In this document: piece after piece, positions 43,994-54,500 of the stretch
How the letters are laid out: each line of letters opens with the position of its first letter
Numbering within the stretch: the first letter of the stretch is position 1
Assembly: GCA_027460525.1 (NCBI GenBank)
Contig: JAPZAS010000019.1
Location: forward strand, 1-64,000
Direction of reading: 5' to 3'
Length of the DNA stretch: 64,000 nt
Source of the DNA: Candidatus Methanoperedens sp.
Lineage (GTDB): Archaea; Halobacteriota; Methanosarcinia; Methanosarcinales; Methanoperedenaceae
Translations under genes and position numbers: made by a program
The notes under the pieces: model-generated
What the model was told of the DNA's origin: nothing
Database searches by the model: none
Seen by the model: the letters and a program-made list of their open reading frames with translations, nothing else

Positions 43994-44231
43994 TTGCTCG
44001 TATTATTCTGGCAAAGATATGTAAAGGTTTGTAATATCTGTGAAACTTTCAGAATTAATAAAAAAAGGTAGAGGATTTTCAAGATTTCATGGATAGATTT
44101 GTGGATAGGATAGGAAGTGAATCTTGATAATTGTTATTTATCCTCTACAGAATGTCTTCATGTTTCACTATATAATAGTATTTTTCCAGAATTATATCCA
44201 AATTTACTCCAAATCATGAAAAACTGGTTTC

Positions 44232-45413
44232 CTAGAAATCGGTCATTATCCTGTACTGGTCTATCTCAGGCTGCTTGATTTCTTCCAGGAATTGCTCTGT
44301 CATGGAGCGCACATCCTTGGCTTTGGTGATTGCCCGTCCTACAACTATGATGTCGGCACCCGATTTGAGCGCTTCCTTGACCGTCTCCACGCGAATGCCG
44401 CCTGCGACAGCCACCAGCATTCTTTCCGACAGCTTCTTCATGGCTGGTATGTCGCCCCAGGCATATTCTGTTTTGTTTTCCACGTCAATTGCCCTGTGAA
44501 GCTCCACCACATCGGGTTTCACCGTCAGAGCCTTCAGCACCGAAATCGGTTTTTCAACATTGAGCATGTCGATCACAGCATAGATGCCGGTCTTTTTGGC
44601 TTCCTTTATAGCTTTCTCGATAGTGGAAACAGGCGCAAGCCCTGATATCACGATAGCGTCTGCGGTTGCATCTGCCACCATGCGCGCCTCGAGGTTGCCT
44701 GTATCAAGCGTCTTTAAATCCGCAACCACAAAGGCATTGGGGCGTACCTCTCTTATGGAGTGAACCACATCCACGCCGTATCTTTTAATTAGCGGGGTTC
44801 CAGCCTCGAAAATCAGGTGGTCGCTCTGCGGAACCTGTTTTATTATGTTCTTGACCGCCTCGATATCGGGTATGTCGATGGCAACCTGCAGATAGGGCGG
44901 ATTCCATAACCTCACAACCTTGAATCCCATTATGGGGTGCATGGTTCTGTCCTTCTCGTACATGAGGGTCTTGCTGTCGGGGAAGCCCTGCATCGCCCTC
45001 TCGATCGCAAGTTTCGTGGCGCCGTAGTTGTATCGGTATATCTTATTGTAATCCTTTGCCTGGGGATGGATAAATACGCTCACCACGATGGCGATGTCTT
45101 CCAGTTGTTCTTCAGGGATGACGCCTTCCTGCACGGAATCCGCCACCGCCCTTGCCACCGCTGTCTGCGCAGGTCCGAATATCTGGGCTGCCTGAGCCAT
45201 GTTTTTGACCGTTACCTTTGGCACGATGAGCGTGGCGGGTTTGGTGAGCAGGTTTGGTCTTATGACGGAGAGAAGAGGGGTGTGCCCCACTGACAACTGC
45301 GTGAAACCGTTCGCAAATGCCAGTCCGACAGGTCCTGTTTTCTCTCCGATAATCAAATCAATATGAGCCAGTTCCGGTTCCTCGCCGATTAAAGCCTCGC
45401 CTACTAAAAACAT
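44232..45413 (-). CDS. fae-hps: Bifunctional formaldehyde-activating enzyme / 3-hexulose-6-phosphate synthase
   Basis: A 393-residue fusion. The Fae domain (about residues 1-165, [20 protein letters not shown] on) condenses formaldehyde with tetrahydromethanopterin. The Hps domain (170-393; [40 protein letters not shown]) joins formaldehyde and ribulose 5-phosphate. In methanogens the fusion works in the reverse direction to make ribose phosphates. A broken second copy lies at 47070-47399, beyond an AbiE pair. Confidence 0.95.
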   Translation of the reverse strand: MFLVGEALIGEEPELAHIDLIIGEKTGPVGLAFANGFTQLSVGHTPLLSVIRPNLLTKPATLIVPKVTVKNMAQAAQIFGPAQTAVARAVADSVQEGVIPEEQLEDIAIVVSVFIHPQAKDYNKIYRYNYGATKLAIERAMQGFPDSKTLMYEKDRTMHPIMGFKVVRLWNPPYLQVAIDIPDIEAVKNIIKQVPQSDHLIFEAGTPLIKRYGVDVVHSIREVRPNAFVVADLKTLDTGNLEARMVADATADAIVISGLAPVSTIEKAIKEAKKTGIYAVIDMLNVEKPISVLKALTVKPDVVELHRAIDVENKTEYAWGDIPAMKKLSERMLVAVAGGIRVETVKEALKSGADIIVVGRAITKAKDVRSMTEQFLEEIKQPEIDQYRIMTDF

Positions 45414-45506
45414 CTTATCGTACCTCAGGGCTTAAATTGGTAGTTTGGTATTTATGTATTTCTGCAAGATGGTTCTCCGTCTCCTTGCCTCTCAACTACC
45501 TCCGAA

Positions 45507-46259
45507 TTAAGAGAACGCCTCCAAAATTTCCTTAGCAGTCTTTTCAAAATCGGGAATAAAACTGACCAGAGGTTTAAGCTCTCTCTCCCATATTCTATTT
45601 TTATCCATTAGACTTGTTGTAAACGCAACCAAATCAAAAACCATATCGTAATACTCAAGCTTTTTATTTATGAGTTCGGGATTAAAAGGGATTTTCTTTT
45701 TAATCAAAAACCACGTATCATAGACATCTCTGGCTTTATTCCTTGTCATGATAGCCCTGACCTTTTCAGATAAAATCTCTTCAAGATTCATCATAGTAAG
45801 AAGGTACGGCTGGAGATCCGGGTAAACAGGAACCACCTCATGGATTTCTTCTTTCAGGATAACTTTCTCCCTCTGACTCACTTCCACCCTTTGCACAGCC
45901 ATGCTTCTTGGAGTTCCATCGTAAAGAGGACCTTTTATACTGTAAACGATTACTTCGCTTACATTCTCCATCCTGTTTATTTTCAATTCATTTTCAAGTC
46001 CGAATGTGGCTAAATCAGTCCTGATCCCATAGGCTATATCTTCAATATCCTCTTTTTTGGATGTAAAATCCAGGTCGTCGCTGAACCTGTTAAGCCCGTA
46101 TGCTTTTTGCAGGGCAGTGCCCCCTTTAAGAACCAGCCAGTTGCCTGCGCGCCTTGACAGGAAGAGAAGCAAAATGTGCTGGAGGTAGTCGCTTTCTACC
46201 TGACCCAGGTTATAGCCCAGAATTGATTTCATTGATTCAAGATTTTTTCTACTGAGCAT
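45507..46259 (-). CDS. AbiEii/AbiGii family nucleotidyltransferase toxin
   Basis: A 250-residue protein. VLKGGTALQKAYGLNRFSDDLDF is the G-[GS]-x(n)-D-x-D nucleotidyltransferase motif of AbiEii, and MNLEEILSEKVRAIMTRNKARDVYDTWFL gives the E-K-x-x-A-x-x-x-R-x-x-x-R-D-x-x-D block. In the type IV AbiE system this toxin stops growth after phage infection. It follows the AbiEi-like gene with an 11-bp overlap. Confidence 0.92.
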   Translation of the reverse strand: MLSRKNLESMKSILGYNLGQVESDYLQHILLLFLSRRAGNWLVLKGGTALQKAYGLNRFSDDLDFTSKKEDIEDIAYGIRTDLATFGLENELKINRMENVSEVIVYSIKGPLYDGTPRSMAVQRVEVSQREKVILKEEIHEVVPVYPDLQPYLLTMMNLEEILSEKVRAIMTRNKARDVYDTWFLIKKKIPFNPELINKKLEYYDMVFDLVAFTTSLMDKNRIWERELKPLVSFIPDFEKTAKEILEAFS

Positions 46260-46974
46260 CGGAAAACACCTCGTTTATGATAAGTCTCCATTTAATGTTT
46301 TTCTCTCCTTTTTTCGGAAGAAGGGGATTAAGAAGGTCGTATTTCCTGTTAAGTCGATGTTTCAATTGCTCATAGACATCTATCCCTCTTTTTTCAAGAA
46401 GATAGCCAAGCCTCTTAATTGTCACAACCGAATCCATTCTAAGACCATACTCCACGAGGATATCTGTACTTAGCTTTTCATCTTCCATGGCATTGTAAAT
46501 CTCATCAACAGGACAATACCTGGGAAGAAATAAGGAATCTACGATGAGTTTTTCTTTTTCTGCCACAAATATGAATTTGCCCTGAAATCTTTCTCTGGTG
46601 TATCCGAAAAATCTTTCCTTCTTTAATTTGATAAACTCCAGCGAGTATCCCTTCAGGGTAAGGCTCTTTTTTGACCTGGTGGAAGCGATGTAAATAATTC
46701 CAGGTATCTGGGTTGTTGCTCCGTAATAATAAAGAGCCGTTAAAAAAGACATGTACGATGGAAACACAAGATTGGTGGCTGCAACATAAGGATGGGTACC
46801 TGCGAGGACGTATTTGTCACGCTCCACCGCCTCCACCACACCCTTAGCCTTTAACCTGTTGAGGTAAACGCGGGTGTATTTTTTATCGGCATCGATAACC
46901 TTTGATACATCGTTGACTGTGAAGACAGGCTTTTCGTATGCTTCAAGGGTTCTGATAAAGTCCAGGAGTTTCAT
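46249..46974 (-). CDS. AbiEi-like antitoxin/regulator
   Basis: A 241-residue protein with an N-terminal winged helix (VNDVSKVIDADKKYTRVYLN and RLKAKGVVEAVERDKYVLAG) and a larger AbiEi-type C-terminal domain (NLVFPSYMSFLTALYYYGA). It is expected to repress the operon and neutralise the toxin. It lies upstream of the AbiEii gene in the same operon. Confidence 0.88.
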   Translation of the reverse strand: MKLLDFIRTLEAYEKPVFTVNDVSKVIDADKKYTRVYLNRLKAKGVVEAVERDKYVLAGTHPYVAATNLVFPSYMSFLTALYYYGATTQIPGIIYIASTRSKKSLTLKGYSLEFIKLKKERFFGYTRERFQGKFIFVAEKEKLIVDSLFLPRYCPVDEIYNAMEDEKLSTDILVEYGLRMDSVVTIKRLGYLLEKRGIDVYEQLKHRLNRKYDLLNPLLPKKGEKNIKWRLIINEVFSDAQ

Positions 46975-47069
46975 ATGCTTTAATGAAACTTTTGTTTATT
47001 TAAAATTATCGTTTTTGATAATTATACGTAATCGAAAGTTCAAAAATAAGATAGTCCACAAGCAAGATA

Positions 47070-47399
47070 ACCTCCCCACTACGATTACGCCAGCGCCTGA
47101 TTTAGCGCTTCCTTGGCAGTCTCAACCCGGATGCCTCATGCCACCGCTGTTTGCGCAGGTCCGAATATCTGCGCCGCCTGCGCCATGTTTTTGACCGTTA
47201 CCTTTGGCACGATGAGCGTGGCGGGTTTGGTGAGCAGGTTTGGTCTTATGACCGAGAGAAGAGGGGTGTGCCCCATGGAAAGCTGCGTGAAACCGTTCGC
47301 AAATGCCTGTCCGACAGGTCCTGTTTTCTCTTCAATAATCAAATCAATATGAGCCAGTTCCGGTTCCTCGCCGATTAAAGCCTCGCCTACTAAAAACAT
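47070..47399 (-). pseudogene. Decayed second copy of fae-hps
   Basis: Starts with a near-identical Fae N-terminus (87 codons, [20 protein letters not shown] on). After TAVA it hits a stop, then in the same frame reads IRVETAKEALN, the end of the Hps domain, before the frame fails. The join is at a shared GTGGC-type sequence, so about 260 codons were deleted between short homologies. The promoter side (47400-47450) also matches that of the intact gene. Confidence 0.9.
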
Positions 47400-47516
47400 C
47401 TTATCGTACCTCTCTGCTTAAATTGATAGTTTGGTAGTTATGTATTTCTGCAAAAAGAGAGAACCCAAAAGAGAGAGTGTAAGATTAATATAGAAGTTAG
47501 TTAAAAGGAGGAGATA

Positions 47517-48920
47517 ATGAGGGAAGATGTTCGACCAGAGGGATGTATATGCGAACCCTGTTCGGATATATCGACAAATTGGGAGGATATACGAACCAAG
47601 TTCAGATATGAACGAGTTAGGCGAAATATGCCCCATTACAAAAAGGTGAGCAAATATGAGTTTGAAAAAATTCCTGTAAGTCCGGAGTGGTGTTTTAAAA
47701 ATATCCGTTCAACAGAACAATGGACACACGGTTATCACAGGTATCCTGCTAAGTTTTTACCAAACCTTGTAAAAAAAATTATTGAAGATTACACTCAGCC
47801 AACTGATTTGGTGGTGGACTTCTTTGCCGGTTGCGGAACGACTTTAGTTGAAGCGAAAGTTCACGGCAGACAATCAATAGGAGTTGACATAAATCCTGTT
47901 GCAGAGTTAATTACAAAAGCAAAAATAAATCCGATTGACTCAACGAAACTTGAAACTGAGTTTGAAAACCTCGTTAAAACGTTTGATGACTTTGAACCGA
48001 ATGACTATTCTAAAATTAGCTTACATAACAGAATAGATTATTGGTTTTCTCCAAAACACAAATACAAAATTGCTTTTCTCTACGAGAAAATTTTATCAGT
48101 GCATGATAAAACTGCAAAAGAATTTTTCTTGGTTTCACTATCACACATAATGAAGAATTGCTCTAAATGGTTACAGTCGAGCACCAAACCACAAATTGAT
48201 CCAGACAAAAATCCAACAGACCCTTTCATTGCTTTTAAAACACATACAAAAAAGATGATAAAAAAGAATAATGACTTTTTTAATCAACTCGAAAAAGATA
48301 AATATTTGCAAACATCTTGTGAAATTCGTCTGGAAGATGCACGAAAAACTTCTTTGCAATCTAACTCTGTTGGAGCAATTATTACATCTCCACCATATGT
48401 AACATCATACGAGTATGCAGACATACATCAACTCACAGCATATTGGTATAATTATATCACAGACCTACAAAGTTTCAGAAAAAATTTCATTGGAACATTT
48501 TATTCATTAAATCAAGAAACAAAAGTCGATTCTGAAGTTGGACAAAAAATCGTTAATCAGCTTTTAAAAAAAGATAAACGCAAGGCAAAAGAAGTTGCCA
48601 ACTATTTTAATGATATGCAAGATGTAGCAAGAGAAATGCACCGTGTTTTAAAAGTAGGCGGACATGTTTGTTTAGTAATCGGCAACACAACTTTTTTAGG
48701 GGTGAAAGTAAAATCAGCGGAAGTATTTGCCGAAATTTTAGAATCGTTAGGTTTCAATTTCGTTGACATAATTAAGAGAAGCATTCCCTCTAAGTTGATT
48801 CCAACCATCAGAGACAAACAGACAGGAAAATTTTCAAAACTTGAAAACAAGAACAGCAAATTGGTTTATCCGGAAGAATATATTTTAATCGCAAAAAAGG
48901 TAGAATATGAACATAGATAA
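47517..48920 (+). CDS. Type II DNA methyltransferase (TSPPY, probable N4-cytosine)
   Basis: A 467-residue DNA methyltransferase. The SAM motif DFFAGCGTTLVEA (from residue 101) precedes the catalytic TSPPY (residues 290-294), which favours N4-methylcytosine. An N-terminal stretch (TEQWTHGYHRYPAKF) is typical of this group. Two starts are possible: ATG 47517 with a strong GGAGGAG, or ATG 47628 (MPHYKKVSKYEF), which would leave two palindromes upstream as operator. The gene is AT-rich compared with its neighbours and overlaps the ATPase-nuclease gene by 14 bp. It probably protects host DNA. Confidence 0.9.
   Translation: MREDVRPEGCICEPCSDISTNWEDIRTKFRYERVRRNMPHYKKVSKYEFEKIPVSPEWCFKNIRSTEQWTHGYHRYPAKFLPNLVKKIIEDYTQPTDLVVDFFAGCGTTLVEAKVHGRQSIGVDINPVAELITKAKINPIDSTKLETEFENLVKTFDDFEPNDYSKISLHNRIDYWFSPKHKYKIAFLYEKILSVHDKTAKEFFLVSLSHIMKNCSKWLQSSTKPQIDPDKNPTDPFIAFKTHTKKMIKKNNDFFNQLEKDKYLQTSCEIRLEDARKTSLQSNSVGAIITSPPYVTSYEYADIHQLTAYWYNYITDLQSFRKNFIGTFYSLNQETKVDSEVGQKIVNQLLKKDKRKAKEVANYFNDMQDVAREMHRVLKVGGHVCLVIGNTTFLGVKVKSAEVFAEILESLGFNFVDIIKRSIPSKLIPTIRDKQTGKFSKLENKNSKLVYPEEYILIAKKVEYEHR
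47553..47603. promoter_or_regulatory. Pair of GAAC-N3-GTTC palindromes near the methyltransferase start
   Basis: GAACCCTGTTC (47553-47563) and GAACCAAGTTC (47593-47603) are centred 40 bp apart, about four helical turns. They are set in similar ATAT-x-CGAACC ... GATAT contexts. They look like paired operator sites, although they lie inside the longer possible reading frame. Confidence 0.45.
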
Positions 48921-51360
48921 TGTAGGAACTGTAATAGACAGCATACCCGTAACAATAAGCTATAAAATAATAGAACTTTTTTCTGCTGGACTCTATTCCA
49001 GTCCAAATAAAGCATTTGAAGAATTAGTCAGTAACTCGTATGATGCCGGAGCTTCACAAGTGTCGGTTTATGTTCCGCTTGACAAGAGTTTACCTGAATC
49101 AATTATTTGGGTTGCTGATAACGGTTCTTCAATGAATAAAGCGGAATTAAAACAATTTTGGAAAATTGGAGAATCAGATAAAAGAATAAATGAAAATCAA
49201 GACAGAATGCCAATTGGAAAATTCGGTATCGGAAAACTTGCTACATATGTTCTTACACACAAATTGACTTTGCTTTGCAAAGCAAATGATGGCAAGTATT
49301 ACGCGACAACAATGAATTATTCAAACATTAACAAAGATTCAAGTGAAACTATTTCTCTCGATGAAAAACAATTAACATTAGAAGAAGTGAAAAGCATTTT
49401 ATCTCCATTGATAAAAAAAGGACAGCAAGATTTACTTAAATTTAAACTTTGGGGAGACGATGCCGCAACAACATGGACTTTCGCAATACTATCAGAATTA
49501 AAAACGAAAGCAACAGAAATTAAAGAGGGAAGATTGAAATGGATTCTTAGCACAGCGTTACCACTCAATCCGGGTTTTAATTTAAGTTTTAATGGTGCGG
49601 CAATTCAGTCAAGCAAAGGTGGTATTGAGCCATGGAAAACATGGGTATTCGGAAAAGATGATGAAGTGGCGACTAAGTTTCAATATAGTGTCGGCAGTTA
49701 TAAAGAAAAACCATGTGTTCATTTACCTAATTTAAATAATGTAACAGGACAAATAGATTTATATAGAGATTCGCTTTTAACAGGAAAATCAGCAGATACA
49801 GGACGGAGCAATGGAATTTTTCTCAATGTTAGAGGAAGGCTTGTAAATATTGACGACCCATTAATAGGAATGCCAGCGCTTTCTCATGGTGTATTTAATC
49901 GTGCGAGAATAATAGTTAACGCTGATGAGTTAGATGATTATATTACTTCAACAAGGGAATCAATAAAATCATCAGCAGCACTTGAGAACCTAAGAGAATA
50001 CATACAAAGAAAATTCACTCAAGCAAAAGACTGGTATTTTGCTTCAATGGAAGATGAAGAAAAAAAGAATAGAGCAGCATATAAAATTTCTTATGCTTCT
50101 GCAAGTTTATCAAGAAGACCTTTAATAGTAGTTGCTAAAAAATTTCTTGACGGTGAAATAGGAGATTTAGTTTTAACTGAAATTCCTAATAATTTATCAA
50201 TACAAGAAAAGACAAATTTTATTACAAAACTTGAAGCAGATCTAACAACTGATAAAGGTATAATACAGAATGTACAATGGGTGAATCTGAATCCGGAAGA
50301 TCCAATTGCAAAACTTGAACTTGTAAGTGGTTTTGCTAAAATTAATTTGATGCATCCTTTTTTCGCCAACTTTTTAGAGGAGGTGAAATCGACTTTACCT
50401 TTTGAATTGATTGCGCTAACTGAAATTCTTACGGAATGCCTTTTACTTGATAGTGGCATTAATCAAGACGAAGTAAGAGAGATAATGTTTAAGCGGGATT
50501 CAATTTTAAGGGAACTCACTTTTAGCGACAAACCCAATGCACCATTTGTTGCTTCGCTATTACAAGCATCATTAGGAGATTCAACAGGACTGGAAAAAGG
50601 AGTTACCTATGCTTTCAACTCGTTAGGCTATGAAACTACACATATAGGCGGACCTGGTAAACCTGATGGCAAAGCGGTTGCTTATTTGGGACCATTAAAC
50701 TCACTGGAGAATTACTCCATAACATTTGATGCAAAAAGCACTTTAAAAAATAAGATTAAGGCAACTACTACTCATATAACTGGAGTTGATAGACACAGAG
50801 ATAATTACAAATCTAATTATGCGTGTGTTGTTGCAATTGATTATGAAGGAGCAGACGAACCTAATTCAGCAGTTAATACTGAAGCAAAAAAACATAAGAT
50901 AAATCTTATCAGAGCAAAAGATCTAATGGTACTTGTATTAATATCCAGTCCGAAGCAAATCGGACCAAAACAATTAAGAAACTTTTTTGAAAATTGTCAT
51001 ACAGTAATTGAAACAACAAAATGGATTCAAGAACTGAGAACGAAAGAAGTAGCAAGAGGGCCTATTAAAGAGCTATTAGAAGAAGCATTTAAATCAAATA
51101 AAACCGATACAGAACCATCAAATCTTTATGCTTTAAGAAAAAGTAATCCAGAGTTAATGAAACATTCTTTTGAAAGCTTAAAATCCTTAGTGCAAAGTAT
51201 TGAAAGACTTGTTCCGAACTATATTAGTATTTCACACGATAATATTGTGAGCCTTTCAGCTCCACCGGAGAAAATTTTGAATGCAATTCACCAAACATTA
51301 CCAACGGAAGTTCCGCTTGAGTTTCGTGATATTTATATAAATGCTTTTTCATCAAAATAA
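48907..51360 (+). CDS. GHKL (Hsp90/MutL-like) ATPase fused to a PD-(D/E)XK nuclease
   Basis: An 817-residue protein. Residues 1-350 are a GHKL ATPase: the N-box EELVSNSYDAGAS (Glu39, Asn43), VADNGSSM (Asp71) and GKFGIGKLA (104-112). A second MutL/Hsp90-like middle region follows. Near the C-terminus, E564, GKPDGK (Asp588), and ITFDAKS (Asp609, Lys611) form a complete PD-(D/E)XK nuclease core. INLIRAKDLMVLV follows, like the end of other restriction nucleases. It is the likely restriction subunit for the methyltransferase it overlaps. The DNA is AT-rich and looks acquired. Confidence 0.85.
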   Translation: MNIDNVGTVIDSIPVTISYKIIELFSAGLYSSPNKAFEELVSNSYDAGASQVSVYVPLDKSLPESIIWVADNGSSMNKAELKQFWKIGESDKRINENQDRMPIGKFGIGKLATYVLTHKLTLLCKANDGKYYATTMNYSNINKDSSETISLDEKQLTLEEVKSILSPLIKKGQQDLLKFKLWGDDAATTWTFAILSELKTKATEIKEGRLKWILSTALPLNPGFNLSFNGAAIQSSKGGIEPWKTWVFGKDDEVATKFQYSVGSYKEKPCVHLPNLNNVTGQIDLYRDSLLTGKSADTGRSNGIFLNVRGRLVNIDDPLIGMPALSHGVFNRARIIVNADELDDYITSTRESIKSSAALENLREYIQRKFTQAKDWYFASMEDEEKKNRAAYKISYASASLSRRPLIVVAKKFLDGEIGDLVLTEIPNNLSIQEKTNFITKLEADLTTDKGIIQNVQWVNLNPEDPIAKLELVSGFAKINLMHPFFANFLEEVKSTLPFELIALTEILTECLLLDSGINQDEVREIMFKRDSILRELTFSDKPNAPFVASLLQASLGDSTGLEKGVTYAFNSLGYETTHIGGPGKPDGKAVAYLGPLNSLENYSITFDAKSTLKNKIKATTTHITGVDRHRDNYKSNYACVVAIDYEGADEPNSAVNTEAKKHKINLIRAKDLMVLVLISSPKQIGPKQLRNFFENCHTVIETTKWIQELRTKEVARGPIKELLEEAFKSNKTDTEPSNLYALRKSNPELMKHSFESLKSLVQSIERLVPNYISISHDNIVSLSAPPEKILNAIHQTLPTEVPLEFRDIYINAFSSK

Positions 51361-51521
51361 GATGCCATTGCACAAAAAAATATACTCTTGCAAGCCAAAT
51401 AAAACCAATGCAAGACCAAAGCTTGTAAGAGAGTATTTTTTCTACAGCCCAAAAAGTTCCGATGATTTCCTTCTTAATGGATAGAATTTATAACATCCCG
51501 ATGCCATCTTAGCCTAAAAAT

Positions 51522-54500
51522 ATGCCAAAAAGACCCGACATCAAGAAAGTGCTGCTGATAGGCTCTGGTCCCATAATGATAGGTCAGGCAGCAGAGTTTG
51601 ATTTTTCAGGCAGCCAGGCATGCCGCTCACTGCGAGAGGAGGGCATCAAAGTCGTGCTTGTCAACAGCAACCCAGCAACTATAATGACAGACACCGACAT
51701 GGCGGATGCCATCTACATCGAGCCGCTTGAGCCTGAGATTGTGGCTAAAATCATAGAAAAAGAGCGCCCAGACGGCATTATTGCAGGGCTTGGAGGTCAG
51801 ACCGGTCTTAATATCACAACCGAACTTGCAGAGATGGGGGTGCTGGACAAATTCGGGGTTGAGCTTCTTGGCACATCATTGCAGGCAATCAAGGATTCTG
51901 AAGACCGGGATTTATTCAAGAAGAAAATGTTAAGCATCGGAGAAAAGGTGCCGCGTTCAAAGGCTGTGAAATCACTTGAGGAAGCTGAGGCGCTGATCGA
52001 AGAGCTCGGGCTTCCGCTCATCATACGCCCCGCATACACCCTCGGCGGCGCAGGCGGCGGCATAGCCCATACGCGGGAAGAGCTCCTTGAAATCACAGAG
52101 CTCGGGCTTGAACGCTCAAGGATTCACCAGGTACTCGTAGAAGAGAGCATTATCGGGTGGAAGGAATTCGAGTACGAGGTGATGCGAGACAAGAACGACA
52201 CCTGCATCGTTATATGCAATATGGAGAACTTCGACCCAATGGGCATACACACTGGCGAGTCTATTGTCATAACGCCTTCACAGACCCTGTCCGATGCAGA
52301 CCACCAGAGGCTGCGCAGCACATCCATAAAGATAATAAGGGCGCTCGGAATCGAAGGGGGGTGCAATATCCAGTTTGCCGTTCTCGAAGACGAAGTCCGG
52401 ATTGTTGAGGTTAACCCCAGGGTTTCCCGCTCCTCAGCACTGGCGTCAAAAGCCACAGGTTATCCCATAGCAAGAGTCACTGCAAAAATCGCAATCGGCA
52501 TGACGCTTGATGAGATCACCAATGATATCACCAAGAAAACCCCTGCCTCTTTTGAACCCACCATCGATTACACGGTCGTCAAAATCCCGCGCTGGCCTTT
52601 TGATAAATTCGTCACCGCAGATAAGCATCTCACCACTGCGATGAAGAGCACAGGCGAAGTGATGGCCATCGGCAGGACAATTGAGGAAGCCCTGCAGAAA
52701 GCGGTCAGGTCGCTTGAAGTGGACATGCACTTCGGATACAAGGAGTGGAGCAGCGAGGAAATATTGGACATCCTGCGCAACCCAACGCATGAGCGCCTCT
52801 TCGTCATATACCAGGCACTGCAAAACGGCATGACGATCGATGAGATTTCAGGGCTCACAGATATCGACCCTTTCTTCATAAGGAAAATCAGGAATATCAT
52901 CGATATCGAGGATACGGTAAAAGAAGAGCTTTCCATCGAGAACCTGCGGAGGGCAAAACGCATGGGGTTGAGCGATGATAGAATAGCGTTTTTGTGCGGG
53001 AAAACGAGGGAAGAGATAAACGACATGCGAAGACTGCACGGCATCATTCCCACCTATAAGATGGTGGATACATGCGCGGCTGAATTTGCTGCTGCCACAC
53101 CTTACTATTATTCCACGTACGAGGACCAGTGCGAGGCTTCACCTACCAACAAGAAAAAAGTGCTCATCATAGGCTCAGGTCCTATCCGCATAGGGCAGGG
53201 CATCGAGTTTGATTACTGCACCGTCCATGCGGTTACAGCGCTTCGTGAAGAAGGCATCGAGACCCATATAATAAATAATAACCCTGAGACCGTTTCCACT
53301 GACTACGATACCTCGGACAAACTCTTTTTTGAGCCCCTGACGCTTGAGGATGTCATGAACGTGATAGACAGGGAACGCCCTTATGGCGTGATGGTGCAGT
53401 TCGGAGGGCAGACCTCCGTGAACCTTGCAATTCCGCTCAAAAAGGAACTTGATAGAAGAGCCGACCTGAATACCGTTATCCTGGGAACAACGCCTGACGA
53501 CATGGATATTGCCGAGGACAGGGGACGCTTTAACAGCATGATGAAAAAGCTTGGCATACTTCAGCCAGAGGCAGGGTGCGCCACCAATTACAGCGAAGCG
53601 TTCAACGAGGCAAGAAGAATAGGATACCCTGTGCTTGTCCGTCCCTCCTATGTGCTGGGGGGAAGGGCGATGGAGATCGTGTACGATGAAAGGGACCTTG
53701 AGCGATACCTGAAAGAGGCTGTGAAGGTCTCCAACGAGCATCCGGTGCTCATCGATGATTTCCTGGATAATGCAGTGGAGATCGATGTGGATGCCATATG
53801 CGACGGCAGGGATGTGTTCATCGGGGCAATAATGGAGCACATAGAGGAGGCTGGAATACACTCAGGAGATTCAGCCTGCGTCATTCCCCCGCAGTCCCTG
53901 AAGCCGGAGATACTTGCTGCGGTTCGCGATTATGTAAAAAAGATAGCCCTGGCTCTTCGCGTGGTCGGCGTAATCAACATACAGATGGCAACCAAGAACG
54001 GGTTGGTTTACGTGCTTGAGGCTAACCCAAGGTCAAGCCGCACCATTCCGTTTGTCAGTAAAGCTGTCGGGCTTCCGCTTGCCAAAATAGCTGCCAGGGT
54101 TATGGCAGGGCATACGTTGAAGGAGCTCGGGTACACGAGCGATCCTGTAACGAAGCATGTTTCTGTCAAGGAAGTACTGCTGCCTTTTGATAAACTCCCG
54201 GGCGCCGACCCCGTGCTCGGACCTGAGATGAAAAGCACTGGCGAAGTGATGGGTATAGATTACGATTTCGGAAGGGCCTTTTTCAAGGCAGAGTGGGCTG
54301 GCGATAATAAGCTTCCTCTTTGCGGCACGGTTTTCATGTCAATACGCGATGAAGACAAAGCGCTCATCGTAAAGGTGGCTAAAAAAATGGCTGCTGCCGG
54401 TCTTCGCCTTCTGGGTACGCGGGGCACTGCAGCGTTTTTATCTCGAAACGGGATCAGGATGGAGGTAATAAACAAGGTGAGCGAGGGCAAACCTAACGTG

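Noticed and set aside
53175-53861. A 228-codon frame opposite carB
   Set aside because: Contained in the carB coding region and lacks recognisable motifs.
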